Below are positions 50,555 to 59,080 of a stretch of DNA of 64,000 nt, one piece after another. Within the stretch, counting starts at the first letter, position 1, and each line of letters begins with the position of its first letter. The position numbers and the translations under genes are program-made. A model generated the notes under the pieces. That model did no database searches. It worked only from the letters and a program-made list of their open reading frames with translations, and had not been told where the DNA came from. This DNA is from a bacterium (GTDB lineage: Bacteria; BMS3Abin14): NCBI GenBank assembly GCA_029210965.1, contig JARGFZ010000011.1:1-64000 (forward strand), given 5' to 3'.

Positions 50555-51871
50555 ATTTCTAAATTTCTAATCTCGACGGCTGTGTTCGCCATGAGCGTCG
50601 TAGGCGCGACCAGCGCTTTAGCGGAAGATCTTACTGTTTGCTGGGCGTCGTGGGATCCGGCTAACGCACTAGTGGAAATGAGCAAAGATTTTGAAATCAA
50701 AAGCGGCAACACAATGCATTTTGAGTTCGTGCCCTGGCCCAATTTTGCCGACCGCATGCTCAACGAACTGAACTCGGGTGGCCATCTGTGCGATCTTATG
50801 ATCGGAGACAGCCAGTGGATTGGCGGCGCAGCTGAAAATGGTCAGTATGTCAAACTTAATGACTTCTTCAAGGCTAACAGCATTTCAATGGATGATTTCC
50901 TGCCGGCAACAGTGACTGGTTATGCCGAATGGCCGAAGAATACACCGAATTACTGGGCTCTGCCGGCTTATGCGGATGTGGTTGGCTGGACCTATCGCAA
51001 GGACTGGTTTAACCGACCCGAGCTACAAAAGCAATTCAAGGCCAAATACGGCTATGACTTGGATGTCCCTGCCAGCCTTGAGCAGCTCAAAGATATCGCC
51101 CAATTCTTCCAAGGACGCGAAATCGACGGCAAGAAAGTTTACGGTGCTGCGATCTATACTGAGCGTGGATCAGAAGGTATCACCATGGGTATAACAAATG
51201 CCCTGTATAACTATGGATTCAAGTATGAGAACCCGAATAAACCGTATGATATTGAAGGCTATGTTAACTCACCAGGTGCAGTGAAGGCGCTTGAATATTA
51301 CAAGGCGCTTTATGAAAGCGGCACGCCGCCAGGCTCGTCGGACTGGTACATGTCTGAGAACATAGACGCCTATAAATCAGGTCAGGTCGCCATGCAGATG
51401 AACTTTGCTTTCATTTGGCCCGGCGTGAACGCCGACCCGAACGTCGGCGGAGATCGTACGGGATATTTTGCTAATCCGGCGGGACCAGCTGGTCAATTCG
51501 CCCAGCTTGGTGGACAGGGTATTTCGGTCGTTGCCAATACCGCACACATGGATGCTGCGTTAGAGTACATCAAGTGGTTTGCTAAGCCAGAAACTCAAGC
51601 CCGTTGGACTGAGATGGGTGGCGCGTCAGCAATGCGTTCGATAGTCGAAGCCCCGGATTTCCCCAGCAAGAAGCCATACAACAAGGCGTTCTTGAAATCC
51701 ATGTCGATTGTCAAGGACTTTTGGGCCGAGCCGTCCTATGCCTCGTTACTTCTAGCTATGCAAGCCCGGGTGCACAATTATGTTATCGCGGGTCAAGGTA
51801 CAGCTAAAGAGGCGCTTGACGGTCTTGTCAAAGACTGGACAGAAATATTCGAAGATGAAGGTAAGCTCTGA
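50549..51871 (+). CDS. ABC transporter substrate-binding protein (family 1)
   Basis: 440-residue periplasmic binding protein of the MalE-like family. The signal peptide (ISTAVFAMSVVGATSALAED) cleaves near residue 25. The mature part has VCWASWDPANALVEMSKDFE, CDLMIGDSQWIGGAAENGQY, YWALPAYADVVGWTYRKDWF, VAMQMNFAFIWPGV and GGQGISVVANTAHMDAALEYI. The ligand is probably a carbohydrate or polyol; specificity is not readable. It is followed by two permeases, a small membrane protein and two ATPases. Its ribosome binding site and start have been duplicated in tandem. Confidence 0.9.
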   Translation: MRISKFLISTAVFAMSVVGATSALAEDLTVCWASWDPANALVEMSKDFEIKSGNTMHFEFVPWPNFADRMLNELNSGGHLCDLMIGDSQWIGGAAENGQYVKLNDFFKANSISMDDFLPATVTGYAEWPKNTPNYWALPAYADVVGWTYRKDWFNRPELQKQFKAKYGYDLDVPASLEQLKDIAQFFQGREIDGKKVYGAAIYTERGSEGITMGITNALYNYGFKYENPNKPYDIEGYVNSPGAVKALEYYKALYESGTPPGSSDWYMSENIDAYKSGQVAMQMNFAFIWPGVNADPNVGGDRTGYFANPAGPAGQFAQLGGQGISVVANTAHMDAALEYIKWFAKPETQARWTEMGGASAMRSIVEAPDFPSKKPYNKAFLKSMSIVKDFWAEPSYASLLLAMQARVHNYVIAGQGTAKEALDGLVKDWTEIFEDEGKL

Positions 51872-51983
51872 TATTTACTCTCTATCCCCGCCCATACCTT
51901 GGGCGGGGTGTTCCGATTGATCCAAGTTCAAAGATGCACATCTCTGGATTCAAGCCAATATTTCTCAACGCAAGGGCAGCGTA

Positions 51984-52931
51984 ATGGCCGACAAGACTAT
52001 AGACCGTATCGCTCGGGCGACTCCTCCGGGGGTTGCCAAGCGGGTCCGAGGGCTTTCTGATCGGACGATCGCCTGGTTGTTTGTGGGGCCAAGCATTTTT
52101 TTACTTCTGGCGATCAATATCTTCCCCCTGATTTGGACAATCCGACTGAGCTTTACCAATTTCCGGGTTAATCGCGTCAACGCCCCGATCAAGTCGATCG
52201 GTCTGCGCAATTATGAACGCATCTTGTCCGATCCGGATATCTGGCAAACGATGCAGGCAACAGCACACTTCTTGTTCTGGACGATCTTGCTCCAGGTTCT
52301 GATCGGCTTTACATTGGCTTATCTGATCAACAAGAAATTCAAGGGCAATGACCTTTGGACCACCATTATCGTTCTTCCCATGATGCTTTCGCCTGCCGTG
52401 GTGGGTAACTTCTGGACGTTCCTTTACCAGCCGCAAATCGGACTATTTAATTACGTGGTTGGGTTCTTCTCGGGCATTGACCCCTCGTCTTTCTCGATGA
52501 TCGGTTCAATCAATTTAGCGCCTTGGGCCATCGTGATCGTCGACACATGGATGTGGACCCCGTTTGTGATGCTGATCTGCCTTGCCGGACTGCGGTCAAT
52601 CCCCGATTCAATCTACGAAGCTGCTGAGATCGACCGCGCCAGCAAATGGCGGCAATTCTGGACGCTGACCGTGCCAATGGTGCTGCCGTTCCTAATGCTT
52701 GCTGTCCTGTTTCGCGGCATCGAAAACTTTAAAATGTTTGATCTTGTTGTCCAATTGACTGGCGGGGGGCCGGGCTCGCTCACGACCCTGACCTCGATCG
52801 ACCTTAAACGAGAAGCCTTCGAGAAATGGCGTACCGGCTATGCTTCGGCTTATGCTGTGATCCTGTTCGTTACAGTTTTTGGGATGGCTTCAATCTATGT
52901 CAAAGCTTTGAATAAGGTAAAAGACCGATGA
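51984..52931 (+). CDS. ABC transporter permease (MalF-like)
   Basis: 315-residue inner-membrane permease with six helices. The first helix is WLFVGPSIFLLLAINIFPL, and the ATPase-contacting EAA loop is YEAAEIDRASKWRQFWTLTVPM. It overlaps the second permease gene by four bases (ATGA), indicating translational coupling. Length and order are typical for carbohydrate importers of the CUT1 type. The first codon follows 'aagggcagcgta' with a weak Shine-Dalgarno. Confidence 0.92.
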   Translation: MADKTIDRIARATPPGVAKRVRGLSDRTIAWLFVGPSIFLLLAINIFPLIWTIRLSFTNFRVNRVNAPIKSIGLRNYERILSDPDIWQTMQATAHFLFWTILLQVLIGFTLAYLINKKFKGNDLWTTIIVLPMMLSPAVVGNFWTFLYQPQIGLFNYVVGFFSGIDPSSFSMIGSINLAPWAIVIVDTWMWTPFVMLICLAGLRSIPDSIYEAAEIDRASKWRQFWTLTVPMVLPFLMLAVLFRGIENFKMFDLVVQLTGGGPGSLTTLTSIDLKREAFEKWRTGYASAYAVILFVTVFGMASIYVKALNKVKDR

Positions 52932-53869
52932 GCGGATATTCCATCACCGAGCCGTCAAAGCGGCAAAAATGGGTCGCCGGTTTGTTGGTAACAACCTATG
53001 CGCTGGTTACAATGTTGCCCTTGTTGTGGGTCATCGCAACAGGATTTAAATCGCCTGCGGATTCAATCGCATATCCACCAAAGGTGGTATTTCAGCCCTC
53101 GTTAGAAGGCTATGTTAACCTTTTTACCACTCAGACCCGGATCTCACCAGACATGGAGGCAACGATAGCACCGCCGCAGACATGGTATGAGCAGATCGTA
53201 CGCGACAAAGGCATGGTGATCGCCGGTGCTTCGCGCTATGGACAGAGGTTTCTAAACTCGGTCATCATCGGCTTTGGCTCAACCTTCTTCTCGGTTTTTT
53301 TAGGCACTCTTGCCGCTTATGCATTTTCGCGATTTAAGGTGCCGATTAAGGACGATTTGCTGTTCTTTATTTTGTCAACGCGCATGATGCCACCGGTGGC
53401 AGTAGCTATCCCGATTTACCTGATGTATCGCCAACTTGGCCTCAGCGACACCCATCTGGGCATGATCCTGCTTTATACTGCTGTGAATTTATCCTTGTCT
53501 GTGTGGCTCTTGAAGGGCTTCATCGATGAAATACCGTTGGAATACGAAGAAGCGGCGCTGATTGACGGCTACACTCGCTTTCAGGCGTTTTACAAAGTTG
53601 TGTTGCCGCAAGCGGCCACTGGCATTGCTTCGACAGCGATTTTCTGTCTGATTTTTGCCTGGAATGAATACGCCTTTGCGGTACTGCTCACTTCGGGCAC
53701 CGCGCAAACGGCACCACCCTTTATCCCAACCATCATCGGGGTTGGTGGTCAGGACTGGCCGGCGGTGGCGGCGGGAGCCACGATCTTTCTGCTCCCGGTC
53801 ATGATTTTCACCATCATGCTGCGCAAACACCTGCTGCGCGGAATCACATTCGGGGCGGTGCGCAAATGA
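52928..53869 (+). CDS. ABC transporter permease (MalG-like)
   Basis: 313-residue second permease of the same importer, six helices, with the EAA loop YEEAALIDGYTRFQAFYKVVLPQ. The periplasmic loop between helices 1 and 2 (about residues 45-95) is longer than in MalG of enteric bacteria. It overlaps the first permease by four bases and the small membrane protein gene downstream by four, so the three are co-translated. Confidence 0.92.
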   Translation: MSGYSITEPSKRQKWVAGLLVTTYALVTMLPLLWVIATGFKSPADSIAYPPKVVFQPSLEGYVNLFTTQTRISPDMEATIAPPQTWYEQIVRDKGMVIAGASRYGQRFLNSVIIGFGSTFFSVFLGTLAAYAFSRFKVPIKDDLLFFILSTRMMPPVAVAIPIYLMYRQLGLSDTHLGMILLYTAVNLSLSVWLLKGFIDEIPLEYEEAALIDGYTRFQAFYKVVLPQAATGIASTAIFCLIFAWNEYAFAVLLTSGTAQTAPPFIPTIIGVGGQDWPAVAAGATIFLLPVMIFTIMLRKHLLRGITFGAVRK

Positions 53870-54066
53870 GTGGTTTTATCAGTTGGTTTATTAGCGGTTT
53901 GCTGCGGTTGCGCCGCAGCGCGTGGGAGATGCTTGCCACGATCATAATCGCACTTGGTGTGTTTATGCTGATGCAGCCCTTCTGGATGGTAGCTTTCACC
54001 TATTCATTCATCGTTACACTAACTGGCACAGTGATGTTCATCATTGTCAGCCATTTTCCGGAATAG
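53866..54066 (+). CDS. Small membrane protein of the ABC cassette (DUF2160-like)
   Basis: 66-residue protein with two membrane helices (AWEMLATIIIALGVFMLMQPFW and YSFIVTLTGTVMFIIV). A similar small membrane protein accompanies the two-ATPase glycerol importer GlpSTPQV of rhizobia, where it is annotated GlpU or DUF2160; the link here rests on size, position between permease and ATPase genes, and topology, not on a search. ATG overlaps the preceding stop (ATGA) and the next gene starts three bases after its own stop. Confidence 0.7.
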   Translation: MSGFISWFISGLLRLRRSAWEMLATIIIALGVFMLMQPFWMVAFTYSFIVTLTGTVMFIIVSHFPE

Positions 54067-54069
54067 ATC

Positions 54070-55167
54070 ATGGCGCAAATCATCATCAAAAACCTCCGCA
54101 AAGATTTTGGTAATTTTACTGCCGTCAAGTCTTCGAGTTTCACCATCGAGGACGGCGAGTTTTTCATGCTTCTTGGTCCCTCGGGCTGCGGTAAAACCAC
54201 CACCTTGCGCATGATCGCGGGATTGGAACTGCCGACCTCGGGGGAAATCTACATTGATGGCGAAGATGTAAGCCTCAAGCGTGCCAGCAACCGCGATATC
54301 GCCTTTGTTTTCCAGATGTTTGCTCTTTATCCACACCTGAATGTGCGCCAAAATATCAGCTACCCTCTGAAAAGTCAGGGAATGCCCAAAGCACAGATCA
54401 AGACCAAATTGGCCGAAGTCGCTAAGTTGCTGGGTATCGAGGCCATTCTCGACAAGCCTGTGGGCGGATTTTCCGGTGGCGATCGGCAGCGCATTGCCCT
54501 TGGCCGCGCCATTGTGCGCGAGCCAAAAGCTTTTATGATGGACGAGCCCTTGGGAGCACTTGACGCTGAGTTTCGAGAGCGCATGGCCGAAGAGCTTCGT
54601 GCCCTGCATGACCGCATGGGTGCTACCACGGTTTACGTCACACACGACCAGCTTGAAGCGATGCAAATGGGTGATAAGATCGTGGTCATGAATCACGGCA
54701 GCGTTGAACAATTTGGCGTACCGCAGAATATATACGACTGGCCTGCAACGATGTTTGTGGCCGAGTTCATCGGCTCTCCACCGATGAATTTCTTGCACCT
54801 TCAGGGATCGGTCAATGTCGGAGATTCAGCTATTACAATGGCGGGGCAGGCGTTTGAGATTCCCGTACAGCTGCAAGGTTGCGAAGGAGATATTGTCTTC
54901 GGTGTACGGCCAGAGCATATTTCTTTTGATCAAAACAGCCAGTATCGTGGAGATATCATTGCCACCGAATACTTGGGAACAACTCAGATCGTGACGCTTC
55001 AAACTCAGAACGGAACTGTAAAATCACGTATTTCTTCTGGAGAACCTGCATCCGAAGGAGAAAGTGTGGGGCTGGCTTTCAGCCCTGGGACCGTCACTCT
55101 TTTTGATAAAAAGACCGGTGTGGCGCTGCTGTCGGAGGGAAATAAAGGAGTATTGAGCGATGGCTGA
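54070..55167 (+). CDS. ABC transporter ATP-binding protein 1 (MalK/UgpC-like)
   Basis: 365-residue ATPase with Walker A GPSGCGKTTTLRMI, Q loop VFQMFALYPHL, signature GFSGGDRQRIALGRAI (FSGGD in place of LSGGQ), Walker B AFMMDEPLGALDAEFRERM and H loop VTHDQLEAM. A C-terminal TOBE-type regulatory domain follows (VFGVRPEHISF). Its last codons overlap the second ATPase gene by 8 bases. Two different ATPases in one cassette suggest a heterodimeric engine. Confidence 0.92.
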   Translation: MAQIIIKNLRKDFGNFTAVKSSSFTIEDGEFFMLLGPSGCGKTTTLRMIAGLELPTSGEIYIDGEDVSLKRASNRDIAFVFQMFALYPHLNVRQNISYPLKSQGMPKAQIKTKLAEVAKLLGIEAILDKPVGGFSGGDRQRIALGRAIVREPKAFMMDEPLGALDAEFRERMAEELRALHDRMGATTVYVTHDQLEAMQMGDKIVVMNHGSVEQFGVPQNIYDWPATMFVAEFIGSPPMNFLHLQGSVNVGDSAITMAGQAFEIPVQLQGCEGDIVFGVRPEHISFDQNSQYRGDIIATEYLGTTQIVTLQTQNGTVKSRISSGEPASEGESVGLAFSPGTVTLFDKKTGVALLSEGNKGVLSDG

Positions 55168-56158
55168 AGTGTCCCTACAAAACATTAGCAAATCCTTCGG
55201 TCATCAAGTGGCGCTGGTTGATGTTTCCTTGACTGTGCCAGACGGCTCTTTCGTGGTACTTCTTGGGCCGACCGGCGCGGGGAAGACCACTATCTTACGG
55301 CTGGTTTCGGGACTTGATAAGCCAGATAGTGGTGTAATCATGATCGATGGTGTTGACGCCGTCGCGCAATCCCCAGCACAGCGCAATGTGGCAATGGTTT
55401 TCCAGCAATATTCACTTTATCCACACCTGTCAGTGCGCGAAAATTTAGCCTTTCCGCTGAAATCACCGATACTGCGTACCCCAGTAGACGAGATTGCGCG
55501 CAAGGTGGGCGAAGTCGCCAACACCCTACAAATTTCCCACAAACTTGACAACAAGGCAACCGAGCTCTCGGGTGGGGAAATGCAGCGCGTTTCGATCGGG
55601 CGAGCCTTGGTGCGTAACCCGCGCGTATACCTGATGGACGAGCCGCTCAGTTCGCTTGACGCCAAGTTGCGTTCGGACTTGCGTATCGAACTGAAGCGGA
55701 TTCAGGCCAGCCTTGGTGCGACCATGCTTTACGTCACCCACGATCAGACCGAGGCAATGACAATGGCTACTCACGTTGGGGTGCTTGACTGTGGGAAGTT
55801 GGTACAATTTGGCTCTCCGCGCGAAATTTACGAAGATCCGGTTAGCATTTACGCAGCTAGCCGGTTGGGATCGCCGAAAATCAACATCTTACCTGCCAAT
55901 CTTTTTCCTGGTGCGCCTGCAGGAGCTGTTAACACTGGCTTGCGACCTGAGCATATCCGCCTGGGTGAGGGGCAAGAGGCGCAGGCAATGCGAGTTGAGC
56001 ATTTAGGCGATCAAACCCGCTTACATCTAAAGATCAACGATCTGAACCTGATCACCCTGACCGAGGCGCACACGCACATTCAACCGGGCAGCAGCCTGAA
56101 AATTTCCCCGCAATCCCCGCTTTATTTTGGCGCTAATGGTGATCGCATAAAAAGTTAG
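55160..56158 (+). CDS. ABC transporter ATP-binding protein 2 (MalK/UgpC-like)
   Basis: 332-residue ATPase with Walker A GPTGAGKTTILRLVSG, Q loop VFQQYSLYPHL, a canonical signature ELSGGEMQRVSIGRALV, Walker B VYLMDEPLSSLDAKLRSDL and H loop VTHDQTEAM. A shorter C-terminal TOBE-type domain follows (NTGLRPEHIRLGEG). It pairs with the ATPase encoded upstream, whose signature is degenerate, so this protein may carry the functional site in a mixed dimer. The DhaK-DhaL gene follows after a 10-base gap with its own AGGAGG. Confidence 0.92.
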   Translation: MAEVSLQNISKSFGHQVALVDVSLTVPDGSFVVLLGPTGAGKTTILRLVSGLDKPDSGVIMIDGVDAVAQSPAQRNVAMVFQQYSLYPHLSVRENLAFPLKSPILRTPVDEIARKVGEVANTLQISHKLDNKATELSGGEMQRVSIGRALVRNPRVYLMDEPLSSLDAKLRSDLRIELKRIQASLGATMLYVTHDQTEAMTMATHVGVLDCGKLVQFGSPREIYEDPVSIYAASRLGSPKINILPANLFPGAPAGAVNTGLRPEHIRLGEGQEAQAMRVEHLGDQTRLHLKINDLNLITLTEAHTHIQPGSSLKISPQSPLYFGANGDRIKS

Positions 56159-56168
56159 GAGGCCTATC

Positions 56169-57788
56169 ATAGCACAGTTTATCAATAGTAAAGAAACCCT
56201 TGTGACAGAGGCGATTGATGGCACCCTTTGCACGGCGAATGGGCGGTTGGCACGACTGGACGGCTTTCCTCATATCAAGGTGGTGCTACGCAATGACTGG
56301 GACAAATCCAAAGTAGCACTGGTATCAGGCGGAGGCTCGGGGCACGAACCGGCGCATGTGGGTTATGTCGGCAAGGGGATGCTGACTGCGGCCGTGTGTG
56401 GCGATGTTTTTGCTTCGCCCTCGGTTGATGCTGTGTTGGCCGGTATACTGGCTATTTCCGGCCCGGCCGGTTGTTTGCTGATCGTCAAAAATTATACTGG
56501 TGACCGGTTAAATTTCGGCCTCGCTGCGGAACGGGCGCGGGCTTACGGGATCAAAGTTGCCATGGTGATCGTGGACGATGACATCGCTCTGCCGGATCTG
56601 CCACAGGCCCGTGGTGTTGCGGGAACGCTGTTTGTGCATAAGATTGCTGGCGCATTGGCTGAAGCGGGTGCTGATCTTGATACGGTTTGTGATGCTGCAA
56701 CGAGGGTGATTGGCAACGTGTGCAGTATTGGTATGTCTCTTGATACCTGTAGCGTCCCCGGCTCGCCCAAAGAGGCACGGATCAAGGCTGGCAAAGCGGA
56801 ACTGGGGCTGGGAATTCATGGGGAATCGGGGATAGAGTTGGTCGATTTCGTCAGTGCAAGTGATGCTATGGCGCTGGTGTTGGAGAGGCTGAAGCCCCAC
56901 GCAGGCAGTGCACCTTTGGTTGCACTGCTCAACAATCTGGGCGGGACAACCCCCCTGGAAATGACCGTTCTAGCTAAAGAACTAGCCAAATCCGACACCA
57001 TCGAAGGAATCCAGTATCTGGTTGGCCCAGCTCCCATGATGACCTCACTCGACATGCGCGGATTTTCGGTGTCGCTCATGCCGGTAAGTGGCGATGATCT
57101 GGTACTACTGCAAGCCCCGGTGGACATGGCCGCCTGGCCCGGATGCCTGCCCCTTAACGCCCCGGTCGTTCATCCCATTCCCGACGGGTTGACCCCAATT
57201 ACGCCAATGCCCTCGGAAAATCCGGCAACTGCCTCGTTCATCAAGCGATGCTGTGATGTTTTCATCAATGCCGAATCTGTACTGAATGCATTGGATGCAC
57301 AATCTGGAGATGGAGACACTGGTTCGACTCTGGCGGGGGCTGCACGAGCTTTGAAAGATGCGATTCCCAGACTACCGCAAGCGGATTTGACGCAACTATA
57401 CCGCGCTATTGGGCTAGAGCTGAGTCAGACTATGGGCGGTTCATCCGGGGTATTGCTAGCGATCTTTTTCTCAGCTGTAGGAGATGCCGCATCTGGAGGG
57501 CAGACAAATGCGCAGGCTCTTAAATCTGGACTAGCACGGGTACAGGAGGTGGGCGGTGCTCACTTGGGTGACCGGACCATGATAGACGCACTCACCCCTG
57601 CGCTTAATGCTCTTCCCAAAGGCTTCGTAGCTGCCGCAAAAGCTGCACGTACTGGTGCCGATCACACATCTACGATACTCAAAGCCAAGGCTGGCCGTGC
57701 TAGCTATATTTCCGAAGATCGACTGAAAGGCTATAATGACCCTGGCGCTGAAGCCGTCGCACTGCTTTTCGAAAGTATGACTGAATAA
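56169..57788 (+). CDS. Dihydroxyacetone kinase family protein (DhaK-DhaL fusion) with ATA start
   Basis: 539-residue ATP-dependent kinase for dihydroxyacetone or a related ketose such as erythrulose. The DhaK half has GGGSGHEPAHVGYVGKGML, VKNYTGDRLNF and the covalent-binding histidine in GIHGESGIE. The DhaL half has LDAQSGDGDTGSTLAGAA with the metal aspartates, and TMGGSSGVL. The conserved family beginning (x-AQFINSKETLV) is encoded from 56169, whose codon is ATA, six bases after AGGAGG; GTG 56202 would drop 11 conserved residues and has no Shine-Dalgarno. So initiation at ATA, or loss of an ATG by one base change, is likely. It closes the transport cassette, and no dehydrogenase accompanies it. 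Confidence 0.9.
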   Translation: MAQFINSKETLVTEAIDGTLCTANGRLARLDGFPHIKVVLRNDWDKSKVALVSGGGSGHEPAHVGYVGKGMLTAAVCGDVFASPSVDAVLAGILAISGPAGCLLIVKNYTGDRLNFGLAAERARAYGIKVAMVIVDDDIALPDLPQARGVAGTLFVHKIAGALAEAGADLDTVCDAATRVIGNVCSIGMSLDTCSVPGSPKEARIKAGKAELGLGIHGESGIELVDFVSASDAMALVLERLKPHAGSAPLVALLNNLGGTTPLEMTVLAKELAKSDTIEGIQYLVGPAPMMTSLDMRGFSVSLMPVSGDDLVLLQAPVDMAAWPGCLPLNAPVVHPIPDGLTPITPMPSENPATASFIKRCCDVFINAESVLNALDAQSGDGDTGSTLAGAARALKDAIPRLPQADLTQLYRAIGLELSQTMGGSSGVLLAIFFSAVGDAASGGQTNAQALKSGLARVQEVGGAHLGDRTMIDALTPALNALPKGFVAAAKAARTGADHTSTILKAKAGRASYISEDRLKGYNDPGAEAVALLFESMTE

Positions 57789-58118
57789 AGAACGATGCAT
57801 TTACCGGTAGCAGGAAGTAGGTGGTGAGAAAGTCACCACCTGCAATGCCGTTCTAAGATATGCCCTCTGTGAAGGCATATATAAAAAAAGGTCAGAGCTT
57901 CCATCAACAGAAAAAAGCAGATAAGTATGACAACAAGGGCTAATGATTTATCACATCTTTAAAATGTTCACAACTTTCTGGGTTCCTAAATCTTCCTACC
58001 AAAACTAAGCAGTTCTGAAAAATTATCCGGACCATTAACTGGACTTTTCCCCTTCGTTGTCAAATTTCCTGGCAAAACTGGTTTTCGTAAATCCTCAGAA
58101 ATTTTGTAAGATGGCAAT
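57789..58118. other. Intergenic right edge of the cassette
   Basis: No gene is supported. A perfect 9-bp hairpin lies soon after the kinase (aggtggtga 57819-57827, tcaccacct 57833-57841, loop gaaag); it lacks a T-run. A HipA toxin gene would be expected downstream of the HipB-like gene on the minus strand here, but no such frame is present. Confidence 0.45.
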
Positions 58119-58451
58119 TCAAAAATTGTCGTCCACCGAATTTTGTCTCGTTCGGATACGTTGTGGTAGCAATGCCACTTTGTCTCTGATGTGTTCTACC
58201 TGTCTGTAGAGAGAGTAGGCGTCCTGCTCAAACAGGGGGATGTTCACCAGAATCGCCACCTCGAAGACGAGACTGACGGCACAACTCATATCGTCCTTTT
58301 CCATCTTTTGCAGCGTGGCTCTGGAAATATCGGCACGCTCGGCCAGTTCATTCTCCGTCCATCTTTTTTGTTTGCGCCCCAGTTTGATCTGCTCACCCAT
58401 AAGGCTGGCGGCTTCTTTTGCGTATTTGGAATAGGTCCGTTGTCTTTTCAT
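58119..58451 (-). CDS. HipB-like XRE-family regulator (orphan antitoxin)
   Basis: 110-residue DNA-binding protein with an XRE helix-turn-helix (MGEQIKLGRKQKRWTENELAERADISRATLQKMEKDD) and a C-terminal helical part (DAYSLYRQVEHIRDKVALLPQRIR) typical of antitoxins of the HipB group. ATG 58451 is chosen; TTGGAG just upstream serves as Shine-Dalgarno. In intact loci a hipA toxin follows at once on the same strand; here the next 330 bases hold no such gene and the foreign cassette begins, so the pair was probably broken by the insertion. Confidence 0.78.
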   Translation of the reverse strand: MKRQRTYSKYAKEAASLMGEQIKLGRKQKRWTENELAERADISRATLQKMEKDDMSCAVSLVFEVAILVNIPLFEQDAYSLYRQVEHIRDKVALLPQRIRTRQNSVDDNF

Positions 58452-58469
58452 TTGCTCCAACGTTTATGA

Positions 58470-58822
58470 TTTATTAAATATTCATTAAGCTTCTTAAAGG
58501 CTATTATACTATCCAAAATCTTAAAAGCGAAAGGGTCGTTTGTCTACAACTACTGGGTTGCAGTGAGACCACCTGGATCATGCGGCTGCCAGCTCTTTCA
58601 TTCTCCATAAGTCGAAATTCATTTCTTTATGTCGAAAAGTGGCGTTATTTTCAGCTCGTCAGTCGAAAACCATTGCATCCCGATCGGAAAGAAAGCCCTA
58701 TTCAACTCAAACGCTGAGGCGTTTTCTGGGCTTAATTGACTCAGTGAGCAGGTAGGTTCGGACGCATCATGCTCATATGTATCGTTTGCATATTGTGCCG
58801 AAAAGTGTTTATTTCTGTAAAC
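58470..58822. other. Intergenic region with repeated GTCGAAA motif
   Basis: No gene is supported. GTCGAAA occurs three times in direct orientation (about 58604, 58629 and 58661), twice preceded by a TA-rich word. Such arrays occur at transposon ends and recombinase sites, but no transposase is present, so the meaning is open. A hairpin (acgctgaggcgt) lies near 58708-58722. Confidence 0.35.
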
Positions 58823-58840
58823 AATACATATGGATGCCGC

Positions 58841-59080
58841 ATGTTCTCCGAAATAGTCTCAAAATTCGCTGCCGAGGGGCGATCCTGTTTCAGTTCCGAG
58901 GAACTGAGACAGAGGGTGGAATCTACCCCTTTGGCGCTCCGGTCCACCATCAGGCGTTCGCCCAAGAAAGGCGACACCGCCGACAAAAACAATTCAGGAG
59001 ATGGAAGCAGACCGGAGGTCGCAGCACGAACCAGAGCCAACCTTACGTCCCCATCGAAAGCCCTTCCAGGAAACGCTTAA
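58841..59080 (+). pseudogene. Possible AbiEi-type winged-helix fragment
   Basis: The start MFSEIVSKFAAEGRSCFSSEE, followed by LRQRVESTPLALRSTIRRSPKKGD, resembles the N-terminal helix-turn-helix of AbiEi-type antitoxins. After about 45 residues the sequence loses resemblance, and the frame overlaps the minus-strand HTH gene. Evidence is weak: one short motif, no neighbour AbiEii gene. Confidence 0.25.
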
